From NCBI GenBank assembly GCA_017622085.1, contig JAGARU010000091.1:1-36139 (forward strand): a stretch of 36,139 nt of DNA. Reading direction: 5' to 3'. Of the stretch, positions 31,194 through 36,139 are shown piece by piece. Within the stretch, counting starts at the first letter, position 1. Each line of letters starts with the position of its first letter. A program made the translations under genes and the position numbers. The notes under the pieces were generated by a model that saw only the letters and a list, made by a program, of their open reading frames with translations, did no database searches and was not told the DNA's origin. This DNA is from Clostridia bacterium (lineage in GTDB: Bacteria; Bacillota; Clostridia; Oscillospirales; CAG-272).

Positions 31194-31580
31194 TCAATCG
31201 TCGTAGCATTCTTTTTGAACCACGACCACACCTTCCGTTCCGCCGGTGACGTCGCCGACCAAGGTTACGCTGGCGACCTGCCATCCCTGATCCAGATATT
31301 TGACGTTAATCTTATTGCAATTGTGCTGACCGCCTTCGTGTGGATAGAAGAAGTCCAGCTTTTGACGAAGCCTCGGCTTGCCGCGCAGCAAATAATCAAG
31401 GCTGACGCCAAAAGCATCTGCAATGTCCGGAAGCATTGTAATGTCCGGATAACCGCTGCCGGTTTCCCACTTGCTGACCGCTTGATAGGTCACGCCCAGT
31501 TTTTCCGCCAGCTCCGCTTGAGTTATGTTATTCTTTGTTCGCAGATTGGCAATTCTTTCTCCGATTTTTAATTCATTCAT
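31194..31580 (-). CDS. XRE-family regulator with small C-terminal beta domain
   Basis: The protein has 128 residues. An HTH_3 domain at about 3-64 (TQAELAEKLGVTYQAVSKWE) ends at LDYLLRGK. About 55 residues follow that read as a small alpha/beta domain with YLDQGWQVASVTLVGDV, a pattern reminiscent of DUF4177-like domains (the GW step), but I would not name it firmly. The ATG at 31580 is preferred because AGGAGG stands nine bases before it. It has its own promoter and terminator. It lies directly downstream of the NADAR pair on the same strand, which it might regulate; many toxin-antitoxin loci carry an XRE protein, but here it is separately transcribed. Confidence 0.85.
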   Translation of the reverse strand: MNELKIGERIANLRTKNNITQAELAEKLGVTYQAVSKWETGSGYPDITMLPDIADAFGVSLDYLLRGKPRLRQKLDFFYPHEGGQHNCNKINVKYLDQGWQVASVTLVGDVTGGTEGVVVVQKECYDD

Positions 31581-31610
31581 GTTAAGCACCTCCTGCTTTT
31601 TTCTGATTCC

Positions 31611-31639
31611 AGTATACCGCAAAAGCGGGGCACCGTCAA
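31611..31639 (-). promoter_or_regulatory. Promoter of the small XRE gene
   Basis: On the minus strand, TTGACG (31634-31639) and TATACT (31611-31616) are 17 bases apart, about 30 bases before the start codon at 31580. Confidence 0.78.
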
Positions 31640-31682
31640 TAAACCTGTTTTTGAGCTCCCCCAGCCAAACGAGCCCGGATAC

Positions 31683-32357
31683 TCAACGATCCGTGGAGAG
31701 ACAAGGGGGATTGGGGCTTTGATAAATTGCCGCAAAGGCCTCGTACGACCGTATGAGGTCCAATTTTCCCAAGCGATGGAGCGAGACGAAGATCGCGGCG
31801 GCCTTGGCCTGGCAATTGATGCTCCTTTGCGGGTTGAACTCCACGTCGGAAAAGGCGTCGTACTCCACCAGCGCCTCGGCTAAGGATTGATTTTCCAACA
31901 GGGCGTTTGCGTAGATCCAATCGTAAAACGCAGTTTTTGGCTCTGTGGGGTAGCACTCCCCCTCAAAGCAAAAGGCCGTCAGCCGGCCGCTCTCCCGCAG
32001 GCGCGGGTCACCCTTGGCCTCTCGCGGGCTTACCCCATAAAGATCCAAAAACGGCCCATCCTCGGCAAACCTCTTGCCGCCCTGAAACACGTTTTCCACC
32101 GGGATCCGTTCCCCAAGGGAGGGAACCTCCTTTAAAAGGCGGAAGGCGCTCAGTGACACCCCCAACGGTTGGAGGGATTTGGTGGAGATCTCCAAAATCG
32201 TTGCCTCCGGGTGGATTCCCTCAAAGGCCGCGTGGATGGCGGCGATATTTTTCTGCTTCTGGCTGAGAGCAAAGCCCCCGTTGTAGGTGAATTCCACATC
32301 TTCCCGTACAAAATAGGGGGCTACGTTGCTCACGCAGTAAACCGGTCGCCGGGCCAT
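31683..32357 (-). CDS. NADAR-family protein, DarT1-associated antitoxin type
   Basis: The protein has 224 residues and matches the family described as DarT1-associated NADAR antitoxin (DUF6977). Recognisable stretches are GGFALSQKQKNIAAIHAAF near the start, ENVFQGGKRF (about 88), SPREAKGDPRL (about 112), EPKTAFYDWIYANAL (about 143) and EFNPQRSINCQAKAAAIFV near the end. NADAR enzymes remove ADP-ribose from guanine bases and so undo the action of the DarT1 toxin. No DarT gene (DUF4433) is present in this window. The start codon at 32357 overlaps the stop of the upstream gene as TAATG, so the two are translationally coupled. An in-frame start at 32399 is possible but would overlap more. The recognition is from memory of the family and should be confirmed by profile search. 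Confidence 0.78.
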   Translation of the reverse strand: MARRPVYCVSNVAPYFVREDVEFTYNGGFALSQKQKNIAAIHAAFEGIHPEATILEISTKSLQPLGVSLSAFRLLKEVPSLGERIPVENVFQGGKRFAEDGPFLDLYGVSPREAKGDPRLRESGRLTAFCFEGECYPTEPKTAFYDWIYANALLENQSLAEALVEYDAFSDVEFNPQRSINCQAKAAAIFVSLHRLGKLDLIRSYEAFAAIYQSPNPPCLSTDR

Positions 32358-32764
32358 TACGCAATATCCACCAGGGCTAATATCTCGCCCTTTTCGCAAG
32401 CCGCAAGCAGCTCGCCGCGCAGGGCAAGCGAATGCGCCAACCGAGCCTTGGGATCGTTGTATTCCTCCCCGCTCATGGCCTCCCGCCCAAAGGCGCCGGC
32501 ATCTCCCATGAGGATCAGCATGTGATCATCCTTCATGAAAAGCGTGGAAAAATCCGGATGCTGGTTCAGGATCGATTCCATCCGTGCCTTTGCCTCCCGG
32601 CAGGCGCCCTCGACATCCTTGGAAACGTCCACATTCTCCAGCGACAGGAACACGTTTTCCCCAAGCATGGCAAAATCGCCCCATCCGTTCAGATACCGAT
32701 CCGCCCGCTTCACACCCAAAACCTCATTCTCCGTCAGGGGTCTGCTCATCTCAATCATCTGCAT
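32357..32764 (-). CDS. Unknown 135-residue acidic protein coupled to the NADAR gene
   Basis: I do not recognise this protein. It is soluble, acidic and probably alpha/beta, with no signal or membrane helix. Notable stretches are NGWGDFAMLGENVFLSLENV (about 26-45), a helix with ACREAKARMESILNQHPDF (about 54-72), a hydrophobic strand DDHMLILMGDAGAFG (about 79-93) and a closing GEILALVDIA. The ATG at 32764 has GAGGAGG eight bases upstream; the open frame to 32884 runs across the promoter. It sits in the first position of a two-gene operon whose second gene is an antitoxin-like NADAR protein, the place usually held by the DarT1 toxin. It shows no ADP-ribosyltransferase motif. A toxin, an accessory factor or an unrelated gene are all possible. 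Confidence 0.75.
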   Translation of the reverse strand: MQMIEMSRPLTENEVLGVKRADRYLNGWGDFAMLGENVFLSLENVDVSKDVEGACREAKARMESILNQHPDFSTLFMKDDHMLILMGDAGAFGREAMSGEEYNDPKARLAHSLALRGELLAACEKGEILALVDIA

Positions 32765-32789
32765 GTCTGTGTCCTCCTCTTTCTGTATT

Positions 32790-32815
32790 GATACCGCCAA
32801 AAAAATTGGCGTATC
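32790..32815 (-). promoter_or_regulatory. Dyad at the transcription start of the NADAR pair
   Basis: GATACCGCCAA and TTGGCGTATC form a nearly perfect inverted repeat (one bulged C) around five A. It begins at about +1 of the promoter at 32820-32848. It could be an operator for autoregulation or a 5' stem in the mRNA. Confidence 0.65.
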
Positions 32816-32819
32816 TATT

Positions 32820-32848
32820 ATTATACCACAAAATGCAACAAAAGTCAA
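32820..32848 (-). promoter_or_regulatory. Promoter of the NADAR pair
   Basis: On the minus strand, TTGACT (32843-32848) and TATAAT (32820-32825) have a 17-base spacer. A further inverted repeat with arms TTTTGCAC (32853-32860) and GTGCAAAA (32879-32886) lies just upstream and may be the end signal of the preceding operon or an upstream control site. Confidence 0.82.
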
Positions 32849-32911
32849 TCCGTTTTGCACTTCGTGTGCACAAATAGCGTGCAAAAATTGGCGGAAAACA
32901 GCAAGTGATTT

Positions 32912-33541
32912 CTATGCTCTTTGGCTCTGGCGATTGATCCGCTCCATGAGCTGATCCACGTCCATACTATTGGTAGGGACCGGGAAGCGGTGGCTACGGC
33001 CATCGGCGGCGCTTACCGTCAGATAGGTCTGCCGAAAGACCTGCTTGCCACCGTTTACCTCTTCGGTCTGCGCCGTTGCTTTGGCGCCGGCGGTGGGAAG
33101 TTCCATGGCGACACACCGGATCTGCTCGGTCAGCACGTCCAGCGCATAGGTTTCCATGCGGATCCTCTCGCGCTCCACCCGCAGGCGGGTCTCCTGACAC
33201 CGCTCCGTCCGCAGCTTGCCGTCGCCGCCCACTCGCTTGTAGGTTGCGTCCTCCACCACGTAGGCAAGGAAGGTATCCTCGGCCTCAAAAAGGCCGGCGC
33301 CTCGGGCGCGGTCGATCCGATCGCGAACGTAGCGGTCGAACTCATCCGTCTTGACCCGAAGGGTATCGAATAGGATGATGCCGCCGATTCCCAGCACGAT
33401 GCCGAGGGTTCCCGTCACAAACCAAACGTCCGTCAGACCGTACCACCAATCGATCACACCGTAGATCAGCGCCACGGCCGACAAGCCCATGGCAAGCTCA
33501 TAATGGGTAAAGTAATTCTTTATTTTTTTGCTTTTCTTCAA
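32912..33541 (-). CDS. Two-helix membrane protein with cytoplasmic domain, third gene of an XRE operon
   Basis: The protein has about 209 residues and I do not recognise it. Two transmembrane helices lie near residues 17-32 and 37-58 (VWFVTGTLGIVLGIGGIILF). A soluble part of 150 residues follows with mixed helices and strands, including an Arg-rich stretch RLRVERERIRMETYALDV. Three starts are possible. The TTG at 33541 has GGAGG eight bases before it and is preferred; an ATG at 33556 and a TTG at 33568 lack such a site. It follows two XRE regulators with a 23-base gap. The set suggests a membrane protein whose expression or activity is tied to the two DNA-binding proteins. Confidence 0.78.
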   Translation of the reverse strand: MKKSKKIKNYFTHYELAMGLSAVALIYGVIDWWYGLTDVWFVTGTLGIVLGIGGIILFDTLRVKTDEFDRYVRDRIDRARGAGLFEAEDTFLAYVVEDATYKRVGGDGKLRTERCQETRLRVERERIRMETYALDVLTEQIRCVAMELPTAGAKATAQTEEVNGGKQVFRQTYLTVSAADGRSHRFPVPTNSMDVDQLMERINRQSQRA

Positions 33542-33564
33542 GTCAGTTTCCTCCATGCGCCCGG

Positions 33565-34353
33565 TCAATGCGCCATGCCATCGGGAGTGCCGCGGTAAAG
33601 ACGATCCGCCAAAGTCAACAAAAGAACCGCCTGATCGCCCATGCGGGGGCGGTACAGCGTGATCGACGCACCGTTCAGGGAAAGCTCCGTTTCCGTTACC
33701 AAGGCTAACGTCCGAAGCGACGCGATTACCCCGTCAAAATTTCGCTCCTCGACCCCAAAGGCGGTGCAGAAAGAGCTCTTGTCATACTCCTTGGCGAGCT
33801 CGGGTCGGCGGGAAAGGCCGTCCATCACGGCATACACCGCTGGGTCGGTCAGGGCGCGGAACACCTCGATCATGCGAGCCATAGCCTCTCCCTCCATCTG
33901 CACGGAGGTGGCCTCCACCGCCGCAAACAGGCGGGGACGGTCGGGCTTATCGGAGTAAACCGCCCTCAGATTCGGCGTGCGCACCGTAGAATAGGTAGGC
34001 GCGCATCCCACCTGCGACGCCTCGAAGCAGGTGAGAAAACGGCCGGCAAGCATTGCCCGGCAAGCGGTGAAGGTCTTTTCTGCCACGTCCTCCCCATCGG
34101 CCGCACGCAAATAACCGCGAAGCTGTTCTATCAGCTCCCGATCGGAGAGCCGATCATGGCCCACCAGTGCGTCCACCGACACCTCAAACAGCTCGGACAA
34201 GCCGATCAGCATCTCGGCGGTGGGCTCCCCCTCCCCGCTTTCCACGCGGGAAATGTTCTGCGGAGTGGTAAACAACCGCTCCGCCACGTCCGTTTGGGTA
34301 AGACCCAAGGATTTTCGGATTCGTTTTATGGTTTCACCAATGGTCACGCTCAT
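33565..34353 (-). CDS. XRE-family regulator, second gene of the operon
   Basis: The protein has 262 residues. An HTH_3 domain at about 3-62 (TQTDVAERLFTTPQNISRVE) is followed by about 195 residues of a predicted helical and winged-helix-like part. The last section (VEERNFDGVIASLRTLALV, then ETELSLNGASITLY) reads like a second winged helix, as in ArsR- or MarR-like folds. The ATG at 34353 has GGAGG seven bases upstream and overlaps the previous gene's stop (ATGA). The architecture parallels that of the gene just upstream, suggesting that the two arose by duplication and may act as a heterodimer. The ligand is unknown. Confidence 0.83.
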   Translation of the reverse strand: MSVTIGETIKRIRKSLGLTQTDVAERLFTTPQNISRVESGEGEPTAEMLIGLSELFEVSVDALVGHDRLSDRELIEQLRGYLRAADGEDVAEKTFTACRAMLAGRFLTCFEASQVGCAPTYSTVRTPNLRAVYSDKPDRPRLFAAVEATSVQMEGEAMARMIEVFRALTDPAVYAVMDGLSRRPELAKEYDKSSFCTAFGVEERNFDGVIASLRTLALVTETELSLNGASITLYRPRMGDQAVLLLTLADRLYRGTPDGMAH

Positions 34354-35207
34354 CGGAAGCCTCCTTTTTCCACCGTCAGCAGATGCGCCGCCAGAAGCAC
34401 GTTCCGGAGCATATTCGTAACGCATCCCGGGTAATAGGTGTATACGTCCATCTCGCGGCCGCCGATCACGGCCGCCCTTCGGCTCAGGATCTGCTCGCAG
34501 GTGGTGCTCCGCAAAGCGTCAAGCAGTCCCAAAGCCTCCTTTGCCGTATGGGCATCGGTCTTGGTTTCTGCCATCAGATGGTCGAGGGTAAACGAGAGAT
34601 TGTCCTTCGCCGCCAACAGATATTCAAGCACCCGCTCCGCGCCCTCCAGCGCAAGCACGCGGAAAAGAGCACGCATGGCGCCATAGCCCTCGGTGAAGAT
34701 CGCCGTCTGTGCATCCGCCTCGCAATGCACCAAGGTCGTAATTCCAAGCCCTTCCCTGCAATAGTGGCAGGCAAAGTCCTCTGTGCCAGCCTCAAAGCAC
34801 TGGGGGCGCGGATCGTTTTCCTCAATGAGCCCGCAAAGCTCCTCCGAAATTTCAGCCAGCACCTCCGGCGTGTAGCAACCCATGGCAAGATTGCGATGCT
34901 CCTGCATTCCTAAAATCGCATAGGAGACTACATCCTGCACGGCGGGAAGATCCTCCCCATGTGCAAAGCCGTACTTGCGCGCCACGGCCTTATGATCTAC
35001 GGCTTGCTTGCCAGCCCGCCCGAACAACTGATCGACGGTGAGGTCAAACGCGTCGGCGATCGCCGGCAAAAGCTCACTCTGCGGCAACGATTCCCCGTTT
35101 TCCCACTTGGAGATCACCTTGGGATTCACCCCTAAGCGCTCGCCCATCTCCGCCTGCGTCCAGCCGCGAGCCATCCGCAGTTCCTTTAATTTATTGTTAA
35201 GTTCCAT
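34350..35207 (-). CDS. XRE-family regulator, first gene of the operon
   Basis: The protein has 285 residues. An HTH_3 domain at about 3-62 (TQAEMGERLGVNPKVISKWE) precedes a long C-terminal part with a Cys/His-rich stretch: ELCGLIEENDPRPQCFE, then FACHYCREGLG, which could bind a metal. The end (MDVYTYYPGCVTNMLRNVLL) is again helical. The ATG at 35207 follows AAAGGA; the frame is open to 35279 without a ribosome site. It leads an operon XRE-XRE-membrane protein in which the first two genes overlap by four bases. A perfect palindrome just upstream is a candidate operator for one or both regulators. Confidence 0.83.
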   Translation of the reverse strand: MELNNKLKELRMARGWTQAEMGERLGVNPKVISKWENGESLPQSELLPAIADAFDLTVDQLFGRAGKQAVDHKAVARKYGFAHGEDLPAVQDVVSYAILGMQEHRNLAMGCYTPEVLAEISEELCGLIEENDPRPQCFEAGTEDFACHYCREGLGITTLVHCEADAQTAIFTEGYGAMRALFRVLALEGAERVLEYLLAAKDNLSFTLDHLMAETKTDAHTAKEALGLLDALRSTTCEQILSRRAAVIGGREMDVYTYYPGCVTNMLRNVLLAAHLLTVEKGGFR

Positions 35208-35234
35208 CACACAACGGTTCCTTTCTGATTTGTT

Positions 35235-35264
35235 TTGCAGCTGCAAGTATAGGTTACCATACTT
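35235..35264 (-). promoter_or_regulatory. Candidate operator region of the XRE-XRE operon
   Basis: TTGCAGCTGCAA (35235-35246) is a perfect 12-base palindrome about 28 bases before the start codon. Next to it AAGTAT (35245-35250) and ATACTT (35259-35264) form a second dyad. TATACT on the minus strand (35246-35251) may be the -10; I see no good -35 at the right distance. Confidence 0.5.
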
Positions 35265-35430
35265 TAAAAACCGAATCAAGAAATTTATAGTGTATTACTC
35301 CACAAATCGTGGAGCGATGCACGGAATTCAATCGTTAATTGTTTTTTTGAGGTCAACTACAAAAAACGCTCGCGAAAGAGCGTGCAAAATTAGCGGAGAA
35401 ATTGCAAAGCATTGACCGGACACACAGTAG

Positions 35431-35510
35431 GGGCGACCATTGGTCGCCCGCGGGCGTCCTCGACGGTCCACTACACATAAATTCCGGCAGAGAACTTGTT
35501 TTCTCTGCCG
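35431..35510. repeat. Interspersed palindrome and adjoining hairpin
   Basis: The 540-base stretch 35208-35747 has no gene. GGGCGACCA, T, TGGTCGCCC (35431-35449) is a perfect palindrome preceded by GTAG, a form I know as a common short interspersed repeat in Firmicutes. A second hairpin at 35485-35510 (CGGCAGAGAA and TTCTCTGCCG, six-base loop) follows. From its loop a weak promoter-like pair TTGTTT (35496-35501) and TATAAT (35519-35524), 17 bases apart, points right. Confidence 0.65.
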
Positions 35511-35536
35511 ATTTGCGTTATAATGGGGTTAACGAA

Positions 35537-35648
35537 AAGCCTCTCCCTTTGGGAGAGGTGGCGGCGTAGCCGACGGAGAGGGCAAATTGTTGCAACGACT
35601 ACCCTCTCACCCGCTACCGCGGGAGCTCTCCCTGAGGGAGAGCCTTAA
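35537..35648. mobile_element. MITE-like palindromic element of about 112 bp
   Basis: The element begins AAGCCTCTCCC and ends GGGAGAGCCTT, so its ends are inverted repeats with a single mismatch. Inside lie further pairs: CCTCTCCC/GGGAGAGG (35540-35558), CGGC/GCCG (35562-35572), GAGAGGG/CCCTCTC (35576-35608) and GCTCTCCC/GGGAGAGC (35625-35643). It encodes nothing. Its form matches the non-autonomous 'CTCTCCC...GGGAGAG' repeats found in many copies in gut Clostridia. Confidence 0.75.
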
Positions 35649-35747
35649 GATACGTGCAACCTTAGGGGTATGGGCTTTGCCCGAAGCATTTGTAATGCAA
35701 AGGCGAAACTGGCGATAAACAAGAAATTCTTAACGGAGGGATATTCA

Positions 35748-36139
35748 GTGAAAAAATATACTTCACGCGTAACGAAATGGTTAGCGCTTTTCTCTATAAT
35801 CAGTATACTTATGTTGTTAATCGGCATTGCTTTTATTGTCGTTAATATTTCCAATGTGGGTTTACAACTTGGATTAACTTTGCTCGGTGGTTTAATGAGC
35901 ATCCTTTTCCTCACCTGTTTTTTTGCGGAAAAAAGCAGATGGTTAACAATTGATGCCGATAAAATTATTTTGCCAAGAGGTGCAGATCATAATGGCAGAA
36001 CGGTTATCAAGAGAACGGTTATAAAAGCAGACGAAATCATATCTCTTGAAAGCAAATTTTATAAAGGAAATAAAATATTTACCGGTGACTGCTTCTTTTA
36101 TACGTTGAAGTTAAAAAACGGTGCAAAAATCACTTTTAC
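35748..36139 (+). CDS. Membrane protein with two N-terminal helices, cut by the right edge
   Basis: The visible 130 codons start with a GTG at 35748, seven bases after GGAGGG. Two transmembrane helices (about 12-33 and 40-62, the second ending FLTCFFAEK) are followed by a soluble part beginning RWLTIDADKIILPRG. Its strand-turn-strand pattern with DEIISLESKFYKGNKIF suggests a bacterial PH-like domain. The reading frame is open to the end of the window, so the C-terminus is missing here. The gene is far more AT-rich than the rest and uses AT-ending codons, and it sits right after a cluster of repeats, both suggesting recent acquisition. The function is unknown. Confidence 0.8.
   Translation, partial: MKKYTSRVTKWLALFSIISILMLLIGIAFIVVNISNVGLQLGLTLLGGLMSILFLTCFFAEKSRWLTIDADKIILPRGADHNGRTVIKRTVIKADEIISLESKFYKGNKIFTGDCFFYTLKLKNGAKITF

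Noticed and set aside
31683..32764. Classical DarTG toxin-antitoxin locus
   Set aside because: No DarT (DUF4433) gene and no macrodomain DarG are visible; only the NADAR-type protein fits, so I report it as an atypical pair.
35420..35650. CRISPR array
   Set aside because: The palindromic units differ from one another and there are no regularly spaced identical repeats or cas genes.
35645..35914. Minus-strand frame of 89 codons near the right end
   Set aside because: It overlaps the repeat and the start of the plus-strand gene at 35748, which has GGAGGG and two membrane helices.

Overview
The window looks like chromosomal DNA of an anaerobic member of the Clostridia, probably an uncultured gut lineage of the Oscillospirales or Christensenellales type. 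The evidence is a SCIFF peptide with its radical-SAM maturase (a Clostridia marker), strong GGAGG ribosome binding sites, GTG and TTG starts, sigma-A type promoters, many carbohydrate-handling genes, and short palindromic repeats of the kind scattered through such genomes. Most genes are GC-rich. The last 400 bases and the stretch around 19.9-20.5 kb are visibly more AT-rich. I assigned 31 protein genes, one of them cut by the right edge. I saw no rRNA, tRNA, CRISPR array or intact insertion sequence.

Layout. 0.1-4 kb: a small helical protein, then a minus-strand pair of a YfcC-type carrier and an unusual VTT/DedA-acyltransferase-zinc ribbon fusion. 4.1-5.6 kb: citrate synthase with a textbook promoter and terminator. 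5.6-6.8 kb: a Gfo/Idh/MocA (GH109-like) protein. 6.9-7.1 kb: a block of nested palindromes. 7.1-10.4 kb: a three-gene operon (zinc ribbon protein, TPM protein, SPFH protein). 10.5-13.6 kb: a six-hairpin glycosidase-like protein and an SGNH esterase. 13.7-17.9 kb: a MarR regulator with a heterodimeric ABC exporter and a visible operator. 18-19.9 kb: oligoendopeptidase F. 20.1-20.5 kb: a membrane-anchored XRE regulator. 20.5-23.5 kb: a MerR-FGGY kinase fusion followed by a GH32-like hydrolase. 23.6-26.6 kb: a Cys-rich membrane protein, a sugar phosphate isomerase/epimerase-like protein and a CE15-like esterase. 26.8-29.8 kb: SCIFF peptide, its maturase and an Orn/Lys/Arg decarboxylase-family enzyme. 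29.9-35.2 kb: two XRE regulators, a NADAR-family protein translationally coupled to an unknown protein, and an XRE-XRE-membrane protein operon. 35.2-36.1 kb: palindromic repeats including a MITE-like element, and an edge-truncated membrane protein.

How the genes work together. The carbohydrate genes (GH109-like, six-hairpin, SGNH esterase, GH32-like, CE15-like, isomerase) all lack signal peptides. They fit an intracellular strategy in which short decorated glycans are imported and then trimmed.

The most unusual parts are: (1) a one-protein sugar kinase/MerR regulator whose own promoter has the 19-bp spacer typical of MerR-controlled promoters; (2) a NADAR antitoxin-like gene in a TAATG-coupled pair with an unrecognised 135-residue protein and no DarT toxin nearby; (3) the VTT-acyltransferase-zinc ribbon fusion; (4) the SCIFF operon with a terminator-like attenuator between peptide and maturase and an ATGA-coupled decarboxylase-family gene.
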